Assembly: GCA_903834185.1 (NCBI GenBank)
Contig: CAILHX010000020.1
Coordinates: forward strand, 1 to 57,450
DNA from: an uncultured Methylophilaceae bacterium
Lineage (GTDB): Bacteria > Pseudomonadota > Gammaproteobacteria > Burkholderiales > Methylophilaceae
Direction of reading: 5' to 3'
Length of the DNA: 57,450 bases
Shown here: piece after piece, positions 9,250 to 17,548 of the stretch
Position numbering within the stretch: the first letter of the stretch is position 1
Layout: each line of letters begins with the position of its first letter
Program-made: the position numbers and the translations under genes
Notes under the pieces: generated by a model
What the model saw: the letters and a program-made list of their open reading frames with translations, nothing else
The model's database searches: none
Told to the model about the DNA's origin: nothing

Positions 9250-9353
9250 GGGGATACGATACTCAAAGTACGATAAGGTTTCGGTCAGTTCGCTATTTTG
9301 CTATGATTCGGCCTGCTTCTCAAGCCGTATTATGTATCCATAACCCCTACCTC

Positions 9354-10202
9354 ATGGCATCTCATATCGATCTTCACTCTCATTCCACGGTATCCGATGG
9401 ATTGCTTACGCCATCGGCATTAGTACATCATGCGGTCGCTCAAGGGGTAGACGTGTTGGCACTGACTGACCATGATGATGTCGCCGGCCTGGATGAGGCT
9501 GCCCAGGTTGCAGCTGAGCAAGGCATCGAGTTCATACGTGGCGTAGAGATATCTGTGACCTGGAATCGTCGTACCTTGCACATTGTGGGCTTAAAGATTG
9601 CAAAGGATTGCAGGCCGTTGATGGATGGCTTGGCTGCAATACGACAGGGCAGGCACGTTCGGGCTGAGGCGATGGCTGAAAGTCTGAGTCGCGCGGGCAT
9701 CGCCGATAGCCTGCAAGGCTCTTATCGCTTTGCAGGCCAGGGTATTATCGGTCGTACACATTTTGCGCGATTCCTGGTAGAAAAGGGTTATGCCAAAGAC
9801 ATTCGTAGCGTGTTCAAAAAATACCTGGTTAAAGGCAAGCCTGGATACTGCGAACATCGTTGGGCAGATATGGCGGATGCGATAGACTGGATCAATCAAA
9901 GTGGCGGAATTGCTGTCCTGGCACATCCCGGACGTTACGATCTGGGGCGTACCAATATGTTGAAGCTGTTAAACGAGTTCCGCGAAATGGGCGGCAGGGC
10001 GATCGAGGTTGTCACGGGCAGTCACAGCGTGGATCAATATCAGCATTTTGCAAAACTTTCACATCAGTTTGAGCTGATGGCTTCCAAAGGGTCGGATTAC
10101 CACGGCACCGGCCATAATTATATCGAGATGGGGCGCTTGCCGGATTTACCCGACTTGTGTACCCCGGTGTGGCATGACTGGCCGGAATTTAGGCAGGAAT
10201 AA
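9354..10202 (+). CDS. rnm: PHP-domain phosphoesterase (YciV/RNase AM family)
   Basis: 282 residues from the chosen ATG, which is placed so that the metal-binding HSH motif (HIDLHSHSTVSDG) sits at the N-terminus as usual. Other PHP ligands visible are ALTDHDDVAGL, RGVEIS, GRTHFARFLV, VLAHPGRYDL and KGSDYHG. E. coli YciV hydrolyses 3',5'-nucleoside bisphosphates and trims 5' ends of rRNA as an exonuclease. A start at 9303 would add 17 residues with no family support. It is followed 11 bases later by the YciO-like gene, as in many proteobacteria. Confidence 0.88.
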   Translation: MASHIDLHSHSTVSDGLLTPSALVHHAVAQGVDVLALTDHDDVAGLDEAAQVAAEQGIEFIRGVEISVTWNRRTLHIVGLKIAKDCRPLMDGLAAIRQGRHVRAEAMAESLSRAGIADSLQGSYRFAGQGIIGRTHFARFLVEKGYAKDIRSVFKKYLVKGKPGYCEHRWADMADAIDWINQSGGIAVLAHPGRYDLGRTNMLKLLNEFREMGGRAIEVVTGSHSVDQYQHFAKLSHQFELMASKGSDYHGTGHNYIEMGRLPDLPDLCTPVWHDWPEFRQE

Positions 10203-10213
10203 AAACAAGTTAA

Positions 10214-10846
10214 ATGGCGCAGTATTTCTCTATTCATCCGCAAGACCCGCAACCGCGACTGATCAAGCACGCCGTCGAGATTCTGCAACAGGGAGGTGTC
10301 ATCGCTTACCCTACTGACTCGTGTTACGCGCTGGGCTGCCTGTTGGGTGACAAAACTGCGCAAATGCTTATTCGTAGCATACGTGGCGTGGATGACCAGC
10401 ATCATTTTACTCTGGTGTGCCGTAACCTCACCGAGATCGCCATCTATGCCAAAGTGGATAATAGCCAGTTCCGCTTGTTGAAAGCCAACACGCCAGGCAG
10501 TTACACTTTTATTCTGGAAGCATCGCGCGAGCTCCCGCGGCGTTTGCAACATCCCAAACGCGCGACGATAGGTTTACGCGTGCCGGAACATATCGTGACG
10601 CAAGCTTTACTTGCTGAGCTGGGCGAGCCTATGCTCAGCATGACCTTGAGTCTGCCGGATGATGCCGAACCGCTGAATCAGGCCTGGGAGATTCGGGAAA
10701 AGCTGGAACATCAGCTAGACTTGGTGATTGATGCCGGTGCCTGCAGTATGGAGATGACCACCGTAATAGACCTGACTACGGATGTTCCGCAACTCATTAG
10801 GCAAGGTCGCGGTGACATTGCCCCTTTTGGATTGGAAGCCGCATGA
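10214..10846 (+). CDS. Sua5/YciO/YrdC-family protein, YciO type
   Basis: 210 residues. The YrdC-fold core is visible in VIAYPTDSCYALGCLLGDK, HFTLVCRNLTEIAIYA, PGSYTFILEASRELPRRL and GLRVPEH. YrdC/Sua5 make the threonylcarbamoyl-AMP used for tRNA t6A. The position beside the YciV-like gene and the short length match YciO, whose in vivo role is less certain. The stop overlaps the next start by four bases. Confidence 0.87.
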   Translation: MAQYFSIHPQDPQPRLIKHAVEILQQGGVIAYPTDSCYALGCLLGDKTAQMLIRSIRGVDDQHHFTLVCRNLTEIAIYAKVDNSQFRLLKANTPGSYTFILEASRELPRRLQHPKRATIGLRVPEHIVTQALLAELGEPMLSMTLSLPDDAEPLNQAWEIREKLEHQLDLVIDAGACSMEMTTVIDLTTDVPQLIRQGRGDIAPFGLEAA

Positions 10847-11520
10847 TATTGCACCAGTTAATACAAGCCATGAGCGAGCTAAGCGCGATGCAGCGTTTCT
10901 CAATCAACATGCTACCGGTGATTTTTGCCATCACCGTGCATGAAGCTGCCCATGGCTACGTCGCCAAGTATTTTGGGGATATGACAGCATATCAGCTGGG
11001 GCGGATCAGCCTGAATCCGATCCGGCATATAGATCCCGTAGGTACGTTGCTGATTCCCGCCATCGCGTTATTTTTTGGCGGCATTATGTTCGGTTGGGCG
11101 AAACCCGTGCCGGTCAACTTCGGCCGACTGCGCCAGCCCAAACGCGATATGCTATGGGTGGCAGCGGCAGGGCCAGCCGTCAACCTGCTGATGGCGATCA
11201 TCTGGGCGCTGGCGATCAATCTGTCGCCGAAGTTGCCACCATATTTTGGTTTGCCGCTCGGGCTGATGGGCGTGGCAGGCATTCAGATCAATGTGATGCT
11301 GATGGTGCTCAATTTACTGCCATTACCGCCACTGGATGGTGGTCGCATCATGGTAAGCTTATTGCCTAGTCGTTTGGCTTGGCAATTTGCTAAAATCGAA
11401 CCGTATGGTTTTATCATTTTGCTGGTGTTGATGTTCAGCAATATTTTAGGTGCGATCCTGTTGCCTTTTATTCAAGTGGTTGAGACATTGATCGTTTCAA
11501 CAGTTTTATTACAAGGTTAA
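10843..11520 (+). CDS. Site-2-protease family membrane metallopeptidase (M50)
   Basis: A 225-residue polytopic membrane protein. The zinc-binding HEAAH motif is at residues 33-37 in the first helix region ([17 protein letters not shown]), and the second motif [11 protein letters not shown] supplies the third metal ligand. Several hydrophobic segments surround them. Family members cut transmembrane helices of signalling proteins, but this compact SpoIVFB/Rv-type group is widespread and its substrate is unknown. It overlaps the YciO gene and precedes trpS by 12 bases, a common neighbour pair. Confidence 0.9.
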   Translation: MILHQLIQAMSELSAMQRFSINMLPVIFAITVHEAAHGYVAKYFGDMTAYQLGRISLNPIRHIDPVGTLLIPAIALFFGGIMFGWAKPVPVNFGRLRQPKRDMLWVAAAGPAVNLLMAIIWALAINLSPKLPPYFGLPLGLMGVAGIQINVMLMVLNLLPLPPLDGGRIMVSLLPSRLAWQFAKIEPYGFIILLVLMFSNILGAILLPFIQVVETLIVSTVLLQG

Positions 11521-11532
11521 GTCAGAAAAATT

Positions 11533-12735
11533 ATGGCAGTTGAACGCGTTTTATCGGGTATGCGTCCCACAGGCAACCTGCATTTGGGACATTACCACGG
11601 GGTACTGAAAAACTGGCTCAAGCTGCAACATGAGCATGAATGCCTGTTCTTTGTGGCTGACTGGCACGCTTTGACCACCCATTATGATACGCCGCATATC
11701 ATTGAGGAAAATGTATGGGAAATGGTGATCGACTGGCTGGCGGCAGGCGTTGATCCATCCAATTCGACCATTTTCATTCAATCCAGAGTGCCTGAACATG
11801 CTGAATTGCATACCTTGCTCTCCATGATCACACCGCTGGGTTGGCTGGAACGCATCCCCACCTATAAGGATCAGCAGGAAAAACTGTCCAACAAGGATTT
11901 ATCCACTTACGGTTTTCTGGGTTACCCCTTATTGCAAAGCGCGGACATCCTCATCTATAACGCAACGCAAGTACCTGTTGGAGAAGACCAGGTGCCGCAT
12001 ATCGAATTCACCCGTGAGATCGCGCGTCGTTTTAACCATATCTATGGTCGCGAGCCGGGCTTTGAAGAAAAGGCTGAAGCCGCGATCAAGAAACTGGGCA
12101 GTAAAAAAGGTTCTTTGTATCAGGAGTTGCGTACCCGTTATCAGCAAAGTGGCGATGATGATGCGCTGGAATCTGCGCAGGCGCTGGTAGAAGAGCAGCA
12201 AGGGTTGAGCCTGGGGGACAGGGAAAGGCTGCTGGGTTATCTGGAAGGTGGGGGCAAGATGATACTGGTAGAGCCTGAAGCCAAGCTTACGCCAGCGTCA
12301 AAAATGCCCGGGCTGGACGGACAGAAAATGTCCAAGTCCTACAACAACACCATATCTTTGCGTGAAGCACCGGATTCGGTCACTAAGAAGATCAAGACCA
12401 TGCCTACAGATCCTGCACGGATACGCCGTACCGATCCGGGCGATCCGGCAAAATGCCCGGTTTGGCAATTGCATGAGGTCTATTCGAGTGATGCTACACG
12501 GCAATGGGTGCAAACAGGCTGTAAAAGCGCTAGTATTGGTTGTATTGAATGTAAGCAACCTTTGATAGAAGCGGTTCTGAACGAGCTGAATCCGATACAG
12601 GAAAGAGCTGCAATGTATGCAGAAGATCCTACTCTGGTGAAGAATATTGTTGCTGACGGCTGTGAAAAAGCTCGAAAATTGGCACGAGAGACAATGAGGG
12701 AAGTCCGTGAAGTCATGGGCTTAGGGTATTCTTGA
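11533..12735 (+). CDS. trpS: Tryptophanyl-tRNA synthetase
   Basis: Charges tRNA-Trp. Class-I signatures are the HIGH equivalent HLGH in SGMRPTGNLHLGHYHG near the N-terminus and KMSKS at about residues 265-269 (GLDGQKMSKSYNN). GEDQVPHIEFTREIARRFN is also typical. At 400 residues it is longer than the E. coli enzyme (334). The extra length is a segment before KMSKS (about residues 190-250, YQELRTRYQQSGDDD and following), which I recall from other betaproteobacterial TrpRS. Confidence 0.95.
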   Translation: MAVERVLSGMRPTGNLHLGHYHGVLKNWLKLQHEHECLFFVADWHALTTHYDTPHIIEENVWEMVIDWLAAGVDPSNSTIFIQSRVPEHAELHTLLSMITPLGWLERIPTYKDQQEKLSNKDLSTYGFLGYPLLQSADILIYNATQVPVGEDQVPHIEFTREIARRFNHIYGREPGFEEKAEAAIKKLGSKKGSLYQELRTRYQQSGDDDALESAQALVEEQQGLSLGDRERLLGYLEGGGKMILVEPEAKLTPASKMPGLDGQKMSKSYNNTISLREAPDSVTKKIKTMPTDPARIRRTDPGDPAKCPVWQLHEVYSSDATRQWVQTGCKSASIGCIECKQPLIEAVLNELNPIQERAAMYAEDPTLVKNIVADGCEKARKLARETMREVREVMGLGYS

Positions 12736-12747
12736 TGGGAGATTGTA

Positions 12748-13407
12748 ATGGTGCAGGATAGAAGGCTCTTGGGGATGGAGTTAAAACGGTGTCCGCATTG
12801 CGGCATTGAAAATCCCAATATGGTAAACACAGCCGGTTTCAAGGGTAATGACAGAACGTGGGGTACCTATGCATGCTCACAATGCGACGGCATCGTGCTG
12901 GCTTGTACCCGGCAGTTATTTGATCAACTCGCTGGTTTTTACCATCAACAACCGCAAGAATATGCAGCGGATGCATCATTCCCCCCTCGTGCGAAAGCGT
13001 TTTTTGAGCAAGCTGTGCAAAGCTTGAATGCCCCAGCCGGCGCGGTGATGTTGGCGTCCAGTGCTGTAGCCGCGATGCTGAAAGAAGTGGGTTATTCCGA
13101 AGGCTCTTTATATTCCAGAATCGAGCAAGCTGCCGACGACAAGGTCATTAGTGATGATATGGCGCTGTGGGCATCCTGGGTAGGACTGGATAAGGATGAA
13201 GACGACGATGAAGGCGATGAATTGCCTACGACAGAAGATGCCCATCGTATGCTGGATTTCGTAAAGATGCTGGGCGAATGGTTGTTTGTGTTCCCGGAAA
13301 AAGTCAAACGGGGAATTCAAACTGCAAGTGATGAGGAGGATGACTCTGCTTTAGATAATCATGGTGGAAAAGGCAGAGCCAGTTTGTTGAGCGACGGGCT
13401 GGACTAA
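12748..13407 (+). CDS. DUF4145-like protein with N-terminal zinc ribbon
   Basis: 219 residues. The N-terminal half has a probable zinc ribbon (CPHCGIENPN then ACSQCDG). A DUF4145-like helical domain follows: FPPRAKAFFEQAVQSLNAPAGA, LASSAVAAMLKEVGY, GSLYSRIEQAADDKVIS and LDFVKMLGEWLFVFPEKVKRG. As I remember the family, the segment after the GLD position carries a polar N-x-x-RHA-type stretch; here it is replaced by a run of Asp/Glu (DKDEDDDEGDE). DUF4145 domains occur alone and in restriction-type enzymes, so the function here is unknown. GGGAGA is near the ATG. Confidence 0.75.
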   Translation: MVQDRRLLGMELKRCPHCGIENPNMVNTAGFKGNDRTWGTYACSQCDGIVLACTRQLFDQLAGFYHQQPQEYAADASFPPRAKAFFEQAVQSLNAPAGAVMLASSAVAAMLKEVGYSEGSLYSRIEQAADDKVISDDMALWASWVGLDKDEDDDEGDELPTTEDAHRMLDFVKMLGEWLFVFPEKVKRGIQTASDEEDDSALDNHGGKGRASLLSDGLD

Positions 13408-13450
13408 GGTTTTATATAAAGCTGTTTAGATCACGCTAAATCTTTAACGG

Positions 13451-13469
13451 GTTTAGATAAGTTCTAAAC
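13451..13469 (+). terminator. Weak hairpin between the DUF4145-like gene and scpA
   Basis: A 7-bp AT-rich stem, GTTTAGA (13451-13457) with TCTAAAC (13463-13469), has a five-base loop and is followed by only TTT. It may attenuate or terminate the trpS-side transcript; low strength. Confidence 0.3.
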
Positions 13470-13570
13470 TTTCCGGGCACTCTGCCAGTTTCAGATGATG
13501 ATTGGTATAGGATGTTTTCGTGCTCCATGGTACTCACGGGAAGAAGATTTCCTAAAAAATCTCCATAGAT

Positions 13571-14353
13571 ATGCTACCTCCGGTCATTTCTGCACGCCTA
13601 CACGGCGAACCCATCGCCAGCTTGCCGCAAGACCTGTATATACCTCCTGAAGCGCTGGAGGTCTACCTTGATGCATTCGAGGGTCCGCTCGATCTGTTGT
13701 TGTACCTGATCCGTAAACATAATCTGGATATTCTGGACATCCGGATGGCGGATCTTACTCAGCAATACATGAGTTATGTAGACAAGATGCATGCCGCCAA
13801 GCTGGAGCTGGCAGCAGACTATTTATTGATGTCGGCGATGCTGATAGAAATAAAATCCCGCATGTTGTTACCGAGGCCTGTGGAATTGGAGCAGGAGGAT
13901 GACCCCAGAGCAGAACTGGTAAGACGGTTACTGGAATATGAAGCGATCAAGCTCGTCGCGCAAAAGATCGATGCTTTGCCCCAGGTTGGTCGGGAGTTAC
14001 TGGTGGCGCAAGCGTGTTTTGAACATGTGGCAAAAGTGCAACTGCCGACTGTAGAAATGGAAGACTTGTTGGTCGCATGGCGCAGTGTACTGGAGCGTGC
14101 CAAGCACTATACGCATCACCATATCAGTCGTGAGGAGCTTTCGGTGCGCGAGCATATGAGCCTGATTCTGCGTCGTCTGCAACAAGACGGAATGCTGGAA
14201 TTCACACAGATATTCGTGGTCAGTGAAGGCGTGCAGAAAATGGTGACTTATTTTCTGGCTTTGCTGGAACTGGCGCGTGAAGGGTTGGTAAAAATGACCC
14301 AACAGGCTGCTTATTCCCCGATTTATGTGCAGGCCTCGGAGCACATGGCATGA
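13571..14353 (+). CDS. scpA: Segregation and condensation protein A
   Basis: The kleisin subunit of the SMC-ScpAB chromosome condensation complex. 260 residues; the N-terminal Smc-binding region is plain in LDAFEGPLDLLLYLIRKHNLDI, followed by RMADLTQQYM, ADYLLMSAMLIEIKSRMLLP, and a winged-helix C-terminus (MVTYFLALLELAREGLVKM). It overlaps scpB by four bases. The start has no clear Shine-Dalgarno, so it could lie a few codons further in. Confidence 0.93.
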   Translation: MLPPVISARLHGEPIASLPQDLYIPPEALEVYLDAFEGPLDLLLYLIRKHNLDILDIRMADLTQQYMSYVDKMHAAKLELAADYLLMSAMLIEIKSRMLLPRPVELEQEDDPRAELVRRLLEYEAIKLVAQKIDALPQVGRELLVAQACFEHVAKVQLPTVEMEDLLVAWRSVLERAKHYTHHHISREELSVREHMSLILRRLQQDGMLEFTQIFVVSEGVQKMVTYFLALLELAREGLVKMTQQAAYSPIYVQASEHMA

Positions 14354-14898
14354 TGCAGGAAACGCAATCCATCCAGAAGCTGAAGAACGTATTGGAAGCC
14401 GCATTGCTGACCAGTTCACAGCCGCTGGCCTTGGAAGAAATGCTACGTTTATTCGAAGGCAAAATGGAACGCGCCACTTTGCGCATGTTGCTGGATGAGT
14501 TGAAAAGCGACTGGAATGAGCGCACTCTGGAACTGGTACAGATCGCCAGCGGCTGGCGTTTCCAGGCGAGGTTGGAATATGCCAAAGTGCTTGGACGGTT
14601 AAGCCCGGAGAAGCCTGCGAAATATTCAAGAGCGGTGCTGGAAACTCTCGCGATTATTGCTTATAAACAACCCGTGACCCGTGGTGACATCGAAGAGATA
14701 CGCGGTGTCGCAGTTAATCAGGCGGTATTACGCACCTTGATAGAGCGTGGCTGGATAGACGTGATTGGGCATAGAGACGTGCCTGGAAGGCCTTCCTTAT
14801 TCGCCACGACGAAAAACTTTTTGGATGATTTGAATTTGCGATCTTTGCAAGAATTGCCTGCTATAGACAACCTGCCGCAGCAGGAAATGGAAATTTAA
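14350..14898 (+). CDS. scpB: Segregation and condensation protein B
   Basis: 182 residues with two winged-helix domains. SSQPLALEEMLRLF opens the first and LAIIAYKQPVTRGDIEEIRG with VLRTLIERGWIDVIG marks the second, as does RPSLFATTKNFLDDLNL. It dimerises and binds the middle of ScpA in the SMC complex. It starts inside the scpA stop and is followed 11 bases later by rluB, the usual scpAB-rluB order. Confidence 0.94.
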   Translation: MMQETQSIQKLKNVLEAALLTSSQPLALEEMLRLFEGKMERATLRMLLDELKSDWNERTLELVQIASGWRFQARLEYAKVLGRLSPEKPAKYSRAVLETLAIIAYKQPVTRGDIEEIRGVAVNQAVLRTLIERGWIDVIGHRDVPGRPSLFATTKNFLDDLNLRSLQELPAIDNLPQQEMEI

Positions 14899-14909
14899 CC
14901 TTAAATATA

Positions 14910-16031
14910 ATGATTAAAAAAACACGGGCTGATTCTCAGTCCTATCGACGCAGACCGGAAGCAGGCCATGAGCAAGCGACGGACTCGTCCAGTCGAAAAA
15001 AGGCTGCGGTTGCAGCTGCTGCGCCTCAGCGACTGCAAAAAGTATTGGCCTTGTCGGGGCTGGGTTCCAGACGCGATATGGAGGCATTGATTGAGTCCGG
15101 CCGGGTGACAGTGAATGGTGTTGTGGCCACATTGGGAGTGAGTGTCACCGGCAACGATGTGGTCCGTCTGGATCGCAGGCCGCTCCGTCTGCAATCGGAA
15201 CCGCAATTGCCCAAGATATTGCTGTATCACAAGCAGGAAGGGGAGATCGTCAGTCAGGACGACCCGGAAAAGCGTGCTTCGGTGTTTGATAAATTGCCAC
15301 GCATACGCGGTGCCAAATGGGTGTCGGTGGGGCGATTGGACATCAATACCAGCGGCTTGATGATCTTCACCACCTCAGGTGAATTGGCCAACCGCTTGAT
15401 GCATCCGCGCTATGAAGTTGAGCGGGAATATGCGGTGCGGGTGATGGGACAGCTGAGCGAAGGCCAATTGCAGCAACTGACGCAAGGGATAGAGCTGGAA
15501 GATGGTGTTGCCAACTTTGATCTGATCCAGGACAAAGGTGGTGAAGGTGCCAATCATTGGTATCAGGTTGTGTTGCGTGAAGGCAGGAATCGCGAAGTAC
15601 GACGCTTATTCGAGGTCATAGGCCTGATGGTGAGCCGTTTGATGCGTGTAAGATTTGGACCTGTTAGTTTACCCTCACGCCTGAAACGTGGACAGATGCT
15701 GGCGATGGAAGACAAGGATGTAAGGGAATTGCTGGAATGGGCTGAGCTTGCCATTCCCAGAAGTCCGCAGCGGCAAATGTCTGCGCGTGAAAGAGATCAG
15801 GCCGGTAGGCCGTTCACGCCGAAAGCAAAGCCTGGCTCACCGGCAATCAGAAGTTCGAAATCTGGAATGAGAAAACCGATGGAAAAATCGGCGACGGACT
15901 CGAACAAAAAACCGGCAGCAGAAACTGCAATTGAACCCAAATCGCGACCACCCAAAAAAGCCGGTTGGGCAAGGGCTGAAAATCCGGTTGCCAAGCAACG
16001 CGGCAATCTGCGTAAGCGAGGTGGGAGTTAA
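14910..16031 (+). CDS. rluB: 23S rRNA pseudouridine synthase, RluB type
   Basis: 373 residues. An S4 RNA-binding domain (RLQKVLALSGLGSRRDME, SGRVTVNG) is followed by the RsuA-type catalytic domain with the aspartate in VGRLDINTSGLMIFT, and by EGRNREVRRLFEVIGL. RluB makes pseudouridine 2605 in 23S rRNA. The last 90 or so residues are a basic, proline- and lysine-rich low-complexity tail (KPGSPAIRSSKSGMRKP and following), probably disordered and RNA-binding. The N-terminal 40 residues are also polar and variable. Confidence 0.92.
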   Translation: MIKKTRADSQSYRRRPEAGHEQATDSSSRKKAAVAAAAPQRLQKVLALSGLGSRRDMEALIESGRVTVNGVVATLGVSVTGNDVVRLDRRPLRLQSEPQLPKILLYHKQEGEIVSQDDPEKRASVFDKLPRIRGAKWVSVGRLDINTSGLMIFTTSGELANRLMHPRYEVEREYAVRVMGQLSEGQLQQLTQGIELEDGVANFDLIQDKGGEGANHWYQVVLREGRNREVRRLFEVIGLMVSRLMRVRFGPVSLPSRLKRGQMLAMEDKDVRELLEWAELAIPRSPQRQMSARERDQAGRPFTPKAKPGSPAIRSSKSGMRKPMEKSATDSNKKPAAETAIEPKSRPPKKAGWARAENPVAKQRGNLRKRGGS

Positions 16032-16038
16032 ATTTTAA

Positions 16039-16064
16039 CCGCAGATAGTGTGCACTATCTGCGG
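16039..16064. repeat. Perfect 12-base inverted repeat between rluB and rlmD
   Basis: CCGCAGATAGTG (16039-16050) and CACTATCTGCGG (16053-16064) are exact reverse complements around TG. No T-run follows on the plus strand, so it is not a standard intrinsic terminator. It sits 15 bases before the rlmD start codon and could be an operator or an RNA hairpin near the start. Confidence 0.7.
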
Positions 16065-16079
16065 CTCAGAGTTCCAAGC

Positions 16080-17396
16080 ATGTCTGCAAATACAGCTAAT
16101 CCAAATACCGTCACCATAGAATCGCTGGACCAGGAAGGTCGCGGCGTCGCCCATGTGGAAGGCAAAGTCATTTTTATCGAAGGCGCGCTGATAGGCGAGC
16201 AAGTCAGTTATAGCAGCTTTCACAAAAAGCCCAGCTACGAGCAAGCGCGCGTAGTACAAGTCTTCAAGTCATCCACTTTCCGCGCCCAGCCGGAATGCAC
16301 ACATTTTGGCATGTGTGGGGGTTGCGCCATGCAGCATCTGGAATTCTCTGCACAAGTCGCCAGCAAGCAAAGAGTGGTGGAGGACGCACTCTGGCATATC
16401 GGCAAGCTGAAGCCGCAAAGCATATTGCCGCCCATAGTCGGCATGCCATGGGGCTATAGGCACAAGGCGAGATTACGGGCGAAGTTTGTCAAAGTCAAAG
16501 GCAAGGTGCTGGTGGGGTTTAACGAAAAACGTTCAAGTTTTGTTGCCGACCTTAAAAGTTGCGAGGTATTGCCGCCGCATGTCTCGGCATTGATTGTCCC
16601 CTTGCAAACGCTGGTTACTGCGTTATCGATTGCTGAACAGATGCCGCAGATCGAAGTGGCGGTGGGCGAGCACAGTACCGTGCTGGTGTTTCGTATCCTG
16701 GCACCGATCAACGGCGAAGATGAGGTCTTGCTGAGGAGTTTTGCAGACTTGCACGGCATCCAGATATGGTTGCAAAGCAAGGGGCCGGATACTGCTGTGC
16801 CCTTCCATCCATTGGCTGCGCCGCCGCTGACTTACTCGCTGCCGGAGTTCAATCTGACCTACCCGTTCAAGCCCACCGAATTCACCCAGATCAATCCATA
16901 TATCAATCGCATGCTGGTGCGTCGCGCCATGTCCTTGCTGGCTCCGCAAGCAAACGAACATATTGCCGACATGTTCTGCGGGCTGGGTAACTTCACTTTG
17001 CCTATCGCGCGTAGCGGAGCGCGAGTACTGGGATTGGAAGGGAGTGCTGCGCTGGTGGCGCGTGCCAAACAAAGCGCTGAACTGAATGGGCTGGAGGTGG
17101 TGTTCCGCGAGATGAATCTATTCGAAATCAATGAATCCACATTGCCGGATCTGGGTCATTTTGATAAATGGCTGATAGACCCGCCGCGTGACGGCGCATT
17201 GGAGCTGGTCAAAGCGATCACCCCGGCAAACGCGCCTGGGCGCATCGTCTATATATCATGCAATCCTGCTACCTTGGCGCGAGACGCAGCAATTTTGGTA
17301 GCTGTGCACGGCTACCGTCTGACGGCGGCAGGCGCAGTGAATATGTTTCCGCATACCGCGCATGTGGAATCCATCGCGGTGTTTGAGCGAGGCTAG
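16080..17396 (+). CDS. rlmD: 23S rRNA (uracil-C5)-methyltransferase, RlmD/RumA family
   Basis: 438 residues from ATG 16080. An N-terminal TRAM domain ([20 protein letters not shown]) is followed by a [4Fe-4S] cluster site, C73-x5-C79-x2-C82 ([10 protein letters not shown]), with a fourth Cys161 in LKSCEVLPP. The SAM-binding domain shows [14 protein letters not shown], and the catalytic region DPPRDGA and [13 protein letters not shown] contains the nucleophilic cysteine. E. coli RlmD methylates U1939. An upstream GTG at 16050 lies inside the inverted repeat and would only add a non-family leader, so it is rejected. Confidence 0.92.
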   Translation: MSANTANPNTVTIESLDQEGRGVAHVEGKVIFIEGALIGEQVSYSSFHKKPSYEQARVVQVFKSSTFRAQPECTHFGMCGGCAMQHLEFSAQVASKQRVVEDALWHIGKLKPQSILPPIVGMPWGYRHKARLRAKFVKVKGKVLVGFNEKRSSFVADLKSCEVLPPHVSALIVPLQTLVTALSIAEQMPQIEVAVGEHSTVLVFRILAPINGEDEVLLRSFADLHGIQIWLQSKGPDTAVPFHPLAAPPLTYSLPEFNLTYPFKPTEFTQINPYINRMLVRRAMSLLAPQANEHIADMFCGLGNFTLPIARSGARVLGLEGSAALVARAKQSAELNGLEVVFREMNLFEINESTLPDLGHFDKWLIDPPRDGALELVKAITPANAPGRIVYISCNPATLARDAAILVAVHGYRLTAAGAVNMFPHTAHVESIAVFERG

Positions 17397-17508
17397 TTTT
17401 TCTTGCAATTTCCGTACTGCAAACAGTCGCAGGATTGGATGCCAGTATCAGCAAGCCGCCTGTGATAGAGACATTCTTCATGCGTATGATCATCTGCATC
17501 AGAACAAA
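17397..17508 (-). pseudogene. Possible remnant of a DoxX-family gene (C-terminal end)
   Basis: Translated on the minus strand, this stretch gives FVLMQMIIRMKNVSITGGLL followed by ILASNPATVC and ARK. This resembles the last helix and tail of DoxX-like membrane proteins (MKN-x3-AGG-LLLA type). There is no upstream DoxX body; the frame soon runs antisense to the next gene. It lies between rlmD and the transporter gene and is tentatively a decayed fragment. Confidence 0.35.
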
Positions 17509-17548
17509 CGGCATTTCAGCCTGGCCGCTTATCCAGTAAACTCTCATC

